This document shows positions 6,739-13,621 of a DNA stretch of 29,908 nucleotides, piece by piece. The translations under genes and the position numbers were made by a program. The notes below the pieces were generated by a model. That model saw only the letters and a program-made list of their open reading frames with translations. It did no database searches and was not told the DNA's origin. Position 1 is the stretch's first letter. Every line of letters starts with the position of its first letter. The stretch covers positions 1 through 29,908 of the forward strand of contig CAYXSA010000053.1 of the NCBI GenBank assembly GCA_964467315.1. The letters are read 5' to 3'. Source of the DNA: JAAFIM01 sp964467315 (GTDB lineage Bacteria > Bacteroidota > Bacteroidia > Chitinophagales > Saprospiraceae).

Positions 6739-9177
6739 TTACAAAGGCGGGAAAAGGCTGGGTTTTGCCTCGCTCATCAGCCCGTAGACGCGCTCAAACA
6801 CATCTTCTGCGCTGGGTTTGATGAAATAATCGCCGTCGCTGCCGTAGGCGGGGCGCACCGCTTCGGCGCTAATCAAAAGCGGCTGCGAGTCGAGTAGGAA
6901 ATAGCCCTTTTGCTCGCTCATGATTTTGTCTAAAATATAGGCACTCGCGCCGCTGGGCATATCTTCGTCGAGTATGACGAGGCGGCTCGTTTTGCGCAAA
7001 GATTTGGCGATGTCGTGGGCGGTATCAAATGGCAGAAGTGATTGACAATCAATGAGTTCTACCGAGATACCTACGGCTTCGAGTTGGTGTATAGCTTCCT
7101 GCGCTATGCGCACGCAAGAGCCATAAGTTACCAAACTAATGTCCGTGCCCGCCTGTAAAACCTCTACCACGCCGACGGGCACGGTAAATTCCATCAGGTT
7201 TTCGGGTACGCGCTCTTTGAGTCGGTAGCCGTTGAGGCATTCGATGACGATAGCGGGGTCGTTGCTGCGCAACATCGTGTTGTAAAACCCGACGGCGCGG
7301 GTCATATCTCTCGGCGTGAGTATGCAAACGCCGCGCAAACTGTGCAGCATCATCGCAATCGGCGAACCCGAATGCCAAATGCCTTCCAATCTATGCCCGC
7401 GCGTGCGTATGATGGCGGGCGCTTGCTGTGTGCCTGCTGTGCGATAGCGTACCGTCGCCAAGTCGTCGGAAAGGGGCGAGAGGGCGTAAATGAGATAATC
7501 GAGGTACTGTATTTCGGCGATGGGGCGCAGCCCGCGCATCGAAAGACCGATAGCCTGCCCGATGATAGACCATTCGCGTATGCCTGAATCGAAAATGCGC
7601 ACTTCGCTGTGTTTGGCTTGTAGCCCCGCGAAGCCTTGATTTACGTCGCCGATTTTGCCTACATCTTCGCCGAAAGCAAGCACTTCGCTGCGCTGGCTAA
7701 AAAGCTCATCGAAATAACTATTCAGTATCTCAAAGCCGTTTTTTTGCGCGCCATCGGCGGCATAAATGGGGGCTATATGCGGCACAAGCGCGGCGGCGTG
7801 CTGGTTTTCGCTGTATAGATGCGTGCAAAAATCTTGCTTGCCGCGCTGTATGGCGGCGCTTGTCCATTGGCGCAGATTGGCGCAAAGCTCGGCGGGCAGA
7901 CTGCGCAGGGTAGGCAGACAGCGGCGGGCAATTTCTACCGATTCGCGGTGCGAGGGGTTGAGCAGGTTGGCAAGTTTATCGAGTTGGGTCTGCAAAGCGG
8001 CGGCTTCCGTCGGATAATCGGCGCTAATATCGGCTTGCAGCTTGCTCAAAATCTGCTGCAATTCGGCGCGGCGAAGCTGCACCGCCCCATTAAATCGGTC
8101 TAAAGCGCGGCGCGCAGCGCGGCGAACCTCGTCTTTTGTTTCTTTTTCTATCGCTTCAGCCTGCGCCTCCGTCAAAATGCCTTCCGAGATGAGCCAAAGC
8201 CGCATTTGCAAAATGCCATCTTGAGTTTGCTCCCATTGCAGGCGCTCGGGCGACTTGTAGCGCTCATGCGAACCAGAGGTAGAATGCCCCTGCGGCTGCG
8301 TAACTTCCTGAACGTGAAAGAGATATGGCGTATGCCGCTCGCGGCAATCGCCAATGCCTTCTTCGAAAGTGCGACGCAAAGCCAGATAATCCCAAGCCTT
8401 TACGCGGCGGATTTCGATGCCTGTGCCCGTTTCTTCATCGCTTTGCATACCACTAAGGCATTGCGAAATGCTGCTTTTGGTCGTTTGGTATTTGATAGGG
8501 ACGGAGATACCATAGCCATCGTCCCAAACGAAAACCGCTAAGGGCACTTGCATCACGCCCGCCGCGTTGATGCTTTCCCAAAAAATGCCTTCCGAAGTAC
8601 TCGCGTCGCCAATCGTGCAAAAACTTACCTCATTGCCATTTTGGCTGAAGGGTGCAAAATCGTGTTGCAGGCTGCCCTCTTGGGCGATGCGCTGCCGATA
8701 ATGGCGAGAAGCGAGCGCCAAACCCAGCGCCCGCGCCATTTGTCCGCCCGTAGGCGAGATGTCTGCGCCGATATTTTTACGCTCTGTGTGCCGCAGCCAT
8801 TCGCCATTTTTGTCGACCAGTGGGGTCGAAAAATGCGCATTCATCTGCCGCCCCGCCGAAAAGGGGTCGTTTTCTACGTCTGCGTATAATTGCGCAAAAA
8901 AATCTTCCACCGTGCCCAAGCCCGCCGCAAAAACAAAGGTTTGGTCGCGGTAATAGCCCGAACGAAAATCGCCGTTCTTGAAAGCGCGCGCCATAGCTAC
9001 CTGCGCCACCTCTTTGCCATCGCCGAAAATGCCAAATTTTGCTTTTCCGCCCAGCACCTCGCGCCGCCCCAAAAGGCTGGCTTGTCGGCTAAGGCAAGCT
9101 GTGCGAAAATCCTCTACAGCCTCCGCACGAAATTGCGCATTTTGTAGCTCGACAGTCGATATAAGTTCCTCTTGCAT
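6739..9177 (-). CDS. Fused alpha/beta E1 component of a 2-oxoacid dehydrogenase (branched-chain type)
   Basis: This is a thiamine-diphosphate enzyme that decarboxylates a 2-oxoacid and passes the acyl group to the lipoyl E2 partner. The 812-aa protein joins E1-alpha and E1-beta in one chain, a form common in Bacteroidota. In the alpha part, the TPP/Mg motif is GDASTSEGIFWESINAAG (190-207) with WDDGYGISVP about 11 residues later, and the phosphorylation-loop-like GHSTSGSHERYKSPERL lies at 297-313. A helical linker of roughly 100-150 residues follows. In the beta part, FGEDVGKIGDVNQG (502-515) holds the TPP-activating Glu, and REWSIIGQAIG, YRTAGTQQAPAIIRTRG and DEDMPSGA follow. The substrate is probably branched-chain 2-oxoacids or pyruvate; sequence alone does not settle it. 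E2 and E3 are not in the window. The start at 9177 fits the family N-terminus. Confidence 0.93.
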   Translation of the reverse strand: MQEELISTVELQNAQFRAEAVEDFRTACLSRQASLLGRREVLGGKAKFGIFGDGKEVAQVAMARAFKNGDFRSGYYRDQTFVFAAGLGTVEDFFAQLYADVENDPFSAGRQMNAHFSTPLVDKNGEWLRHTERKNIGADISPTGGQMARALGLALASRHYRQRIAQEGSLQHDFAPFSQNGNEVSFCTIGDASTSEGIFWESINAAGVMQVPLAVFVWDDGYGISVPIKYQTTKSSISQCLSGMQSDEETGTGIEIRRVKAWDYLALRRTFEEGIGDCRERHTPYLFHVQEVTQPQGHSTSGSHERYKSPERLQWEQTQDGILQMRLWLISEGILTEAQAEAIEKETKDEVRRAARRALDRFNGAVQLRRAELQQILSKLQADISADYPTEAAALQTQLDKLANLLNPSHRESVEIARRCLPTLRSLPAELCANLRQWTSAAIQRGKQDFCTHLYSENQHAAALVPHIAPIYAADGAQKNGFEILNSYFDELFSQRSEVLAFGEDVGKIGDVNQGFAGLQAKHSEVRIFDSGIREWSIIGQAIGLSMRGLRPIAEIQYLDYLIYALSPLSDDLATVRYRTAGTQQAPAIIRTRGHRLEGIWHSGSPIAMMLHSLRGVCILTPRDMTRAVGFYNTMLRSNDPAIVIECLNGYRLKERVPENLMEFTVPVGVVEVLQAGTDISLVTYGSCVRIAQEAIHQLEAVGISVELIDCQSLLPFDTAHDIAKSLRKTSRLVILDEDMPSGASAYILDKIMSEQKGYFLLDSQPLLISAEAVRPAYGSDGDYFIKPSAEDVFERVYGLMSEAKPSLFPPL

Positions 9178-9234
9178 AAGTAGTTATATAGGTTGAGTGC
9201 GCCGCCGAAGGGGCACGGGTTATTGGAGCTTTTA

Positions 9235-9258
9235 TTTTTTTGGGCGTGTTTGCCGCGC
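9235..9258 (-). repeat. Probable decayed remnant of the composite repeat
   Basis: A T-run followed by GGGCGTGTTTGCCGCGCC resembles the outer end of the family (T-run, GGGCGTGCCCGC). No TCGGGCTAT or TCCCTCACGC parts can be found nearby. It lies within the leader of the E1 dehydrogenase gene. Confidence 0.4.
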
Positions 9259-9260
9259 CG

Positions 9261-9268
9261 CAAAGATA
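9261..9268 (-). promoter_or_regulatory. Promoter -7 box for the E1 dehydrogenase gene
   Basis: On the minus strand this reads TATCTTTG, a perfect TAnnTTTG match followed by C. I see no clear TTG at the usual -33 distance. The predicted leader is about 75 nt and contains the repeat remnant. Confidence 0.45.
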
Positions 9269-9303
9269 AGGCTTTTTGGCTAAAATCGGGCTATCTGCCT
9301 GCC

Positions 9304-9681
9304 TTACTCAAACCAAACCTTTTCCGTATTGTCTGCCTCGCCCATATAATTGACGGTGATTTCTTCGCCTGCAGCGATGGGGCGTATCGCAACTATCGTG
9401 AGCGTGCGCGCCTCAAAATCCATCTCATAGACGGCATTGCTGCGCGCATCGTGGTTGTACATAGAGCCATAACCGAAGGCGATGGCGCTTTCTTCGTTCG
9501 TCTTGCCCCATTCGAAGTAGTAATTGAATAAGTCCGTTTTATCGAGATGCTCCCTATCTCGGGGCGGTAGCACCACGACGGGACATACCTCTATGACCTC
9601 ATCGACCTCAAAAGCGCGCAGCGTGCGCACGCCTCTGCCTTTGTTTTCGATGTAGTCTATATATAAATTGCCTGCTTGCAT
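9304..9681 (-). CDS. Stand-alone SET-domain protein (putative protein lysine methyltransferase)
   Basis: SET domains transfer a methyl group from S-adenosylmethionine to lysine side chains of proteins. At 125 aa this is essentially only the SET fold. The motifs in order are GRGV (15-18, SAM-binding N-flank), the acidic/hydrophobic middle DLFNYYFEW, the pseudoknot motif YNHDARSNA (75-83, matching N-H-x-x-x-x-N), and GEEITVNY (105-112), whose Tyr is catalytic in the family. No post-SET Cys cluster is present, though the end (EKVWFE) resembles the short tail of bacterial SET proteins. The substrate is unknown. It starts 19-26 nt downstream of a good promoter box and follows the terminator of the gene at 9780, so it is an independent unit. 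The stop is about 45 nt before the E1 dehydrogenase promoter. Confidence 0.88.
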   Translation of the reverse strand: MQAGNLYIDYIENKGRGVRTLRAFEVDEVIEVCPVVVLPPRDREHLDKTDLFNYYFEWGKTNEESAIAFGYGSMYNHDARSNAVYEMDFEARTLTIVAIRPIAAGEEITVNYMGEADNTEKVWFE

Positions 9682-9706
9682 ATATTGTTCATGATGAAAA
9701 ATCCTA

Positions 9707-9714
9707 CAAAGATA
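9707..9714 (-). promoter_or_regulatory. Promoter -7 box for the SET-domain gene
   Basis: The minus strand reads TATCTTTG (perfect TAnnTTTG), directly after the U-tract of the terminator at 9714-9757. The predicted leader is only about 20 nt. Confidence 0.5.
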
Positions 9715-9757
9715 AAAAGCCAGCCCACGCGGCGGGCGTGTGAGCTGGCTTTTTTTG
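9714..9757. terminator. Bidirectional terminator downstream of the Spy/CpxP-like gene
   Basis: A stem GCCAGC/GCTGGC with an inner CACGC/GCGTG stem (9719-9749) is flanked by A5 on the left and T7 on the right, so either strand gives a hairpin followed by U residues. Its natural role is to end the minus-strand transcript of the gene at 9780-10295. Confidence 0.75.
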
Positions 9758-9779
9758 TGTGCGGTATCGCGTTTGGGGC

Positions 9780-10295
9780 TTATTTGCCTTTGGGTGCGGG
9801 TGGTGCGGGGGGCGTACCTCTATGATGTCCGCCGCCTTTGTGGTGATGTCCGCCGCCATGCGTGCGCTGCATAAGTTGGCGTTTGAAACCGCGTTCGGCA
9901 TAATGCAGGGCGAGTATTTTTTGCAGTGGAATAACTTTTTTGAATTTTTCCGTGTACTCGCGCTTGAGTTTTACGCGTTCTTCGTCGCGTTTTAGGTGTT
10001 TTTCGATGATTTCGGCGGCTTCTTTGTCGCTAACTGCCGCTTTGTTTTGTCCTTTGGGGCGCTGCATATCGCCGTCGAGCGCATCCAATTTTTTTCTAAA
10101 TTCGTTGTAAATAGGCCAAAATTGCTGCGCTTCCTCTGGCGTTAAATTTAGCTCTTGGGTGATGTAGGCGATGCGCAGGGCTTCTACGCGCTCGCCGCGT
10201 TCTTCGCCTTTGGGCGGCGCGGGGGCTTGTGCGCTGGCGCTGCTTGCGATGAAACTAAACAAGAGCGCAAAAAACAGATTACAGGTATTTTGCAT
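9780..10295 (-). CDS. Periplasmic Spy/CpxP-like protein with His-rich tail
   Basis: A 171-aa exported protein: signal peptide MQNTCNLFFALLFSFIASSASAQ (by region, residues 1-23), then a charged, all-helical domain. LNLTPEEAQQFWPIYNEF (about 50-67) is the LTxxE-type motif of Spy/CpxP/CnrX-like periplasmic proteins that buffer misfolded protein or sense metals. A Lys/Glu-rich helix follows (HLKRDEERVKLKREYTEKFKKV by key residues). The C-terminus is unusual for the group: GGGHHHKGGGHHRG then a Pro-rich end, which could bind divalent metal ions (inference). It lies downstream of an ECF sigma factor and probable anti-sigma protein on the same strand, the usual arrangement for such envelope-stress modules, but is separated from them by 231 nt containing repeat copy 5. 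Confidence 0.75.
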   Translation of the reverse strand: MQNTCNLFFALLFSFIASSASAQAPAPPKGEERGERVEALRIAYITQELNLTPEEAQQFWPIYNEFRKKLDALDGDMQRPKGQNKAAVSDKEAAEIIEKHLKRDEERVKLKREYTEKFKKVIPLQKILALHYAERGFKRQLMQRTHGGGHHHKGGGHHRGTPPAPPAPKGK

Positions 10296-10344
10296 GGTCG
10301 GAAAGGTGGTGTTATAGTAAGGAGAAGGAATTTTTATCTTTTTT

Positions 10345-10501
10345 ATTTTTTTTGGCGTGCCCGCCGCTCTGCCCCCCGCCGCGCCTTTGGCGCGTCGCCC
10401 CCACGCCCAAAGGCGCGGGGGGCGGCGGTCGGGCTATTCGGGGCAGCCCAGGTGCTGCCCAAAGGGCAGACACCTGGGTCTGCCCCTACTATCCCTCACG
10501 C
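10345..10501 (-). repeat. Composite intergenic repeat, copy 5 (reverse)
   Basis: In order: a T-run; GGCGTGCCCG (10354-10363); an enlarged GC-rich arm region; GGTCGGGCTAT (10427-10437); a long imperfect palindrome whose arms start GGGGCAG and close CTGCCCC (10440-10486, AAA loop, one-base bulges on the right arm); and TATCCCTCACGC (10490-10501). It lies between the anti-sigma gene and the Spy/CpxP-like gene, 25 bases past the anti-sigma stop codon. Confidence 0.88.
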
Positions 10502-10526
10502 TTGCAGGCTTTAGCGGGCTGTGTCG

Positions 10527-11072
10527 CTAAAATAGGCTTTCGCTTTGTTCGTCGCTAAGGTCGAGTATATCGTTGTATTCGACTTCGTAGAGGCTATCGA
10601 TTTGCGGGGCGGCGAAATTTTGGAGGTCGCTTAGGGCGATGTCTTCGCTGTTTTGGAGCAGGTATTCGTTTATTTCTTCGTCGCTAATTTCGGCGAGTAG
10701 TTGGCTATATTCGCTGCTTTTGGTGTTTGGGCTGGGGGAGGGGCTTGGCTGCGGTTCTTGGCTGCTGCTGTCTTGGGTAGCGAGCGGGCTTTTTGTTTCA
10801 TTTTCGGGGCGGAGTAGGCTACGGGCAGCGATGAGGAGCAGCAAGGCAGCAGCCGCTACGCTGACCGATAGCAAGAGCCAGCGACGTAGGGGCGATTTTT
10901 TGGGCTTGCTTTCTTCTTGCTGCAAGCGTTGCCAAAGTTGGTCGGGCAGTCGCTCAAAATAGCCTTCGGGCGGGGCTGTAGGCGGGGGCAACTGTTGGCG
11001 CAGTTGCTGTAGCCATGTGGACTGCTCGCTGCTATCGGCTTGCTCTGGCTGTTCGTCGAAAGGTGTGCGCAT
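10527..11072 (-). CDS. Probable membrane-bound anti-sigma factor
   Basis: A 181-aa protein with one transmembrane helix (WLLLSVSVAAAALLLLIAA, about 65-83). The cytosolic N-terminal part is Gln/Pro-rich and carries PPEGYFERLPDQLWQRL, a motif I associate with short Bacteroidota anti-sigma proteins (PxGYFxxLPDxxxxR). The outside part is acidic and Ser/Gln-rich, with ISDEEINEYLLQN, also recurrent in that group. No zinc-binding HxxxCxxC motif is present, so it would not be a classical ZAS anti-sigma factor. It begins 29 nt after the ECF sigma gene. The role (binding and holding the sigma factor until an envelope signal) is inferred from neighbours and layout. Confidence 0.7.
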   Translation of the reverse strand: MRTPFDEQPEQADSSEQSTWLQQLRQQLPPPTAPPEGYFERLPDQLWQRLQQEESKPKKSPLRRWLLLSVSVAAAALLLLIAARSLLRPENETKSPLATQDSSSQEPQPSPSPSPNTKSSEYSQLLAEISDEEINEYLLQNSEDIALSDLQNFAAPQIDSLYEVEYNDILDLSDEQSESLF

Positions 11073-11101
11073 ATTGGGGAAAATTGAGGGAGTGCGAAAA
11101 A

Positions 11102-11707
11102 TTAGATGCGTTCGCGTATGAATTGCTCGACTTTTTTGGCGGCGTGGTGGTAAGAGGCTTTGAGTGCGCCTTGCGAGGTATCGAGCAGTGTGGACATTTC
11201 GCTGTAGGGCATTTCTTGGAAATAGCGCAGCGAAAAAACAATTTTTTGCTTGTCGGGTAGGGCGGCTATGGCTTGCTGAAGGAGTGCTTGCGCTTTTTCG
11301 CCATCGATGCCGATGTTTATTTCTTGGGCGTTTTCGCTGCTTTCGGGCATGGTTTCTTCAAACTGAAAGCGCTGTAAGTATCTTCCGCGCTGGCGTAGGT
11401 AGCTCAAAGCTTCGTTGGTAGCGATGCGGTATATCCAAGTATATAATTGGGCATCGCCGCGAAACTGTTGTATGGAGCGGAAAATTTTGATAAGCGTATT
11501 TTGTAGCGCTTCGTCGGCGGCATTGTGCTCGTGTAGCAAGCTACGCAGATGCCAATATAGGCGCTCTTGGTATAGGCGCAGCAGCAACCGAAAGCCTGCT
11601 TCCTGTGTTTTCGGCTCGCGGAGCAGGGCGAGCAGTTGCGCGTCCTCGCTGGCTGCCACTGCGGGCTGTTTGTCTGCGAACTGCGTTTGATTTTGCTCTC
11701 TATTCAA
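11102..11707 (-). CDS. ECF-family RNA polymerase sigma factor
   Basis: It directs RNA polymerase to a small regulon, probably of envelope-stress genes. The 201-aa protein has the sigma-2 region at about 40-108 (YQERLYWHLRSLL, ADEALQNTLIKIFRSI, TWIYRIATNEALSYLRQR). It has sigma-4 at about 143-198 (IAALPDKQKIVFSLRYFQEM, then the helix-turn-helix YSEMSTLLDTSQGALKASYHHAAKKV). The start is uncertain. The frame is open far upstream (to 12187) but that extension runs through repeat copy 6 and overlaps the lipoprotein gene in another frame, so it cannot be coding. No ATG lies between the repeat and the conserved domain. I chose TTG at 11707, about 18 residues before the first conserved stretch; a TTG 22 codons further upstream is the alternative. 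The anti-sigma gene follows after 29 nt. Confidence 0.88.
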   Translation of the reverse strand: MNREQNQTQFADKQPAVAASEDAQLLALLREPKTQEAGFRLLLRLYQERLYWHLRSLLHEHNAADEALQNTLIKIFRSIQQFRGDAQLYTWIYRIATNEALSYLRQRGRYLQRFQFEETMPESSENAQEINIGIDGEKAQALLQQAIAALPDKQKIVFSLRYFQEMPYSEMSTLLDTSQGALKASYHHAAKKVEQFIRERI

Positions 11708-11800
11708 GCCGATGATGGTTTGTATTTGGTGATGCGTCGAAATTTGGACTATCGCGGCGGCAAAGGGTTTAATCAAGGATACAGCTTTATTGAAAAAAAA

Positions 11801-11905
11801 GCGTGAGGGATAGAAGCGAAACCACCCGCAGAGCGCTGCGAAGCGCTCTGCGGGTGATGTAGCGAATAGCCCGACCCCGCGTAGCGGGGGCACGCCCAAA
11901 AAAAG
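11801..11905 (+). repeat. Composite intergenic repeat, copy 6 (forward)
   Basis: In order: GCGTGAGGGATAG (11801-11813); a 15-bp stem CACCCGCAGAGCGCT with GCGA loop (11823-11856), a core not seen in other copies; TAGCCCGA (from 11867); a short CCCCGC/GCGGGG hairpin (11875-11889); GGCACGCCC; and A7. Its A-run end is 6 bases from the stop of the lipoprotein gene. There is no extra hairpin outside the GTGAGGG end. Confidence 0.9.
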
Positions 11906-11910
11906 AAACT

Positions 11911-12705
11911 TTAGTTGACGGAAGCCGTCGTTTGTAGGGCATTTTGCTGATGGAGAACGAAAGTTTCGCCGTTCCAGCGCAGTTGCAAACGATAGATTTC
12001 GACTTTGCTTTTGTCGTGGGTGTTGCCATTTAGGCGCACTTGTATAAGGTCGGGCGAGTCTGCAAGCGGCATCAGCTCTACGCTTGGCGAAAATTGGGCG
12101 CTTGTGGGGTTGAGTTCTTCTTTGGCAGCGAGTTCGTAAAAATGTTGGGGCTGCGGCAGCGGAATTTTTGCGCTTGCGTCCTGCCAATTTTTACCATCAT
12201 AGAACCAAAAATGTTGGGCTTTTACTTTGGGCTGGGCTGTAGCGCTGCGGCTAATGGAGGATTCGCGCACAAAAAGCATGATTTGGGGCTTGCCTTTTTG
12301 GGTGAAAACGCCGATATCGGCGATATCGCGCTCCTCTGCGTCGTCGTCTTCTTGCTGGAAGGATTCGCGCAGTTGCAAAACGTGGTTGGTCGCATCTAAA
12401 ACAAAGGGGACAGCATTGCCTTTATCGGCGAGTTCTTGCTTTAGCTTTTTGGTCAGGGTGCGAAAACCAAGCGCATGAAACTGCTCGGAAGGGAATTTTA
12501 CAAATGCCTCTAAGGCGTTTTGCAGGGTGGTGGCGTTGTTGATGGTAACTTCGCGCCCGTCGGTGCGGGTTATGGATTCTTGCCCGCGCGACATATCCAT
12601 TTTTTCTATGCTTTTGATGGTTTTATCGTGCACAGAGGAGTCGCAACCTGCAAAAAAAGCCGCCGCGCCGAGCAAGGCAGCCGAAAAAAAGTAGCGTATA
12701 GACAT
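11911..12705 (-). CDS. Lipoprotein of unknown function
   Basis: A 264-aa protein with a lipoprotein signal: MSIRYFFSAALLGAAAFFAGC, with lipobox F-A-G-C and the lipidated Cys at position 21. I do not recognise the rest. It has an N-terminal charged region (DKTIKSIEKMDMSRGQESITRTDG), a mixed alpha/beta middle with an acidic stretch QQEDDDAEERD, a segment KAQHFWFYDGKNWQDASAK, and a final beta-rich part (VRLNGNTHDKSKVEIYRLQLRWNGETFVL by region). It is probably anchored to the outer or inner membrane, facing the periplasm. A good promoter lies about 50-80 nt upstream, so it is expressed separately from the exported protein at 12882. Repeat copy 6 begins 6 bases past its stop. Confidence 0.75.
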   Translation of the reverse strand: MSIRYFFSAALLGAAAFFAGCDSSVHDKTIKSIEKMDMSRGQESITRTDGREVTINNATTLQNALEAFVKFPSEQFHALGFRTLTKKLKQELADKGNAVPFVLDATNHVLQLRESFQQEDDDAEERDIADIGVFTQKGKPQIMLFVRESSISRSATAQPKVKAQHFWFYDGKNWQDASAKIPLPQPQHFYELAAKEELNPTSAQFSPSVELMPLADSPDLIQVRLNGNTHDKSKVEIYRLQLRWNGETFVLHQQNALQTTASVN

Positions 12706-12757
12706 AGCGAAAAAAGAGGTAAGCGGAGGAGAGGGGAGAAAAAGTACGAAGGTTTAT

Positions 12758-12788
12758 GCAAGATACAGCGATTTTATTACCTGCGCAA
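12758..12788 (-). promoter_or_regulatory. Promoter for the lipoprotein gene
   Basis: The minus strand carries TTG (12786-12788), a 20-nt spacer, then TATCTTGC (12758-12765), close to TAnnTTTG with one T missing. The leader is about 45 nt. The rest of the 12706-12881 gap shows nothing else. Confidence 0.5.
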
Positions 12789-12881
12789 AAACAAAAACGG
12801 CAACGAGTGTCTTTTGGGGACATCGATGCCGTTTGAGTATTATAGGGAGCGGATGAAAAAGCGATTTTGGGGCGCTATTTT

Positions 12882-13307
12882 TTACATAGCTTGGGCGGCG
12901 GGGGATTCGCTTTTGCGAATGAGTTGCGCGCCTTTGGGGAGTTCGATTTCAAAGTGCATAGAATCCATAAGGTCTACGCCTTTGATGATAACGCGTTTTT
13001 CGATAGAGGGCATGAAGACTACGAATTGACCTTCAGCGTTGATGGTCGTTTCGAGGTTGTAGCGACCAGCCTCTACAAGGCGCTGGAGGATGTCGGTGCC
13101 GAAATTGGCAACGTCGATAGTTGTGGTGATGCGGGCAAACTGTCCGTCGCCTTCTTTAACGGTGATTTTGCCGTTTAGGTCGGCTACGATGGCGCTTGTG
13201 CCTTTGGTGTCGAGTGTGCGAACGAGGGTTTTTTGAGCTTGTGCGCTAAGGTTGCTAAAAGCGAGTGTAGTAAAAAGCGCAACGAAGAAAGTGATAATGG
13301 TTTTCAT
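12882..13307 (-). CDS. Small exported protein, possibly DUF4097/GIN-like
   Basis: A 141-aa protein with a clear Sec signal peptide (MKTIITFFVALFTTLAFSNLSAQA, cleavage likely after SAQA at about 24). The mature part starts with alternating beta strands: SAIVADLNGKITVKEGDGQFARITTTIDV resembles the opening strands of DUF4097 or head-GIN adhesin-like domains, where a 'G-x-I-x-V-x-G' strand recurs (pattern by key residues, from memory). It is much shorter than a full beta-helix of that family, so it is either a minimal version or an unrelated protein. It ends in ESPAAQAM. Its location is periplasmic or cell surface. It has its own strong promoter, with an inverted repeat over the -33 element. Confidence 0.65.
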   Translation of the reverse strand: MKTIITFFVALFTTLAFSNLSAQAQKTLVRTLDTKGTSAIVADLNGKITVKEGDGQFARITTTIDVANFGTDILQRLVEAGRYNLETTINAEGQFVVFMPSIEKRVIIKGVDLMDSMHFEIELPKGAQLIRKSESPAAQAM

Positions 13308-13402
13308 GGTGAAAGGAACGCGAAGTTGTGGTTCTGTCTTGGTGGTCGGCGGGAGCCGTATATTGTGGTGTGTGTGATTTGTTTGTTCGTGTATTATAAC
13401 GG

Positions 13403-13435
13403 CAAAGATAGGGCTAAAGTTTGTCCCGCACCAAA
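13403..13435 (-). promoter_or_regulatory. Promoter with overlapping inverted repeat for the small exported protein
   Basis: The minus strand shows TTTG (13432-13435), a 21-nt spacer and TATCTTTG (13403-13410), an excellent match to the Bacteroidota promoter. An 8-bp inverted repeat AAAGTTTG/CAAACTTT (13416-13423 and 13432-13439) covers the -33 element and most of the spacer, a plausible operator site. The leader is about 90 nt. Confidence 0.65.
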
Positions 13436-13444
13436 CTTTTTTGC

Positions 13445-13518
13445 GAGTTTTTTCGGAATTTTATTCTGAAAAATGGGCAGCTTTTGAAAAATGAGCAAAT
13501 TTAATTCCGAAAAAACTC
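13445..13518. repeat. 16-bp perfect inverted repeat in the 13308-13621 gap
   Basis: GAGTTTTTTCGGAATT (13445-13460) is repeated in inverse at 13503-13518, with 42 nt between. The inside holds two near-direct repeats (CTGAAAAATGGGC and TTGAAAAATGAGC). It may be a hairpin or a very small relic element. The remaining AT-rich part (13519-13621) shows no gene. Confidence 0.65.
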
Positions 13519-13621
13519 TTAAATATGTATTTTATTTTGTTAATCTAATGTTAACCTTATGTTATTTTGCTAAAAACGACCCTATCGAAATTAAAATTTT
13601 TTGCGTTTTAGGGCAGCATTT

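Noticed and set aside
11708..12187. A 160-residue N-terminal extension of the ECF sigma factor
   Set aside because: The extension translates repeat copy 6 and overlaps the lipoprotein gene on the same strand in another frame; no ECF factor has such a domain.
13519..13621. A replication origin or small gene in the AT-rich stretch before hemH
   Set aside because: No DnaA-box cluster, iterons or open frame of useful length is visible.
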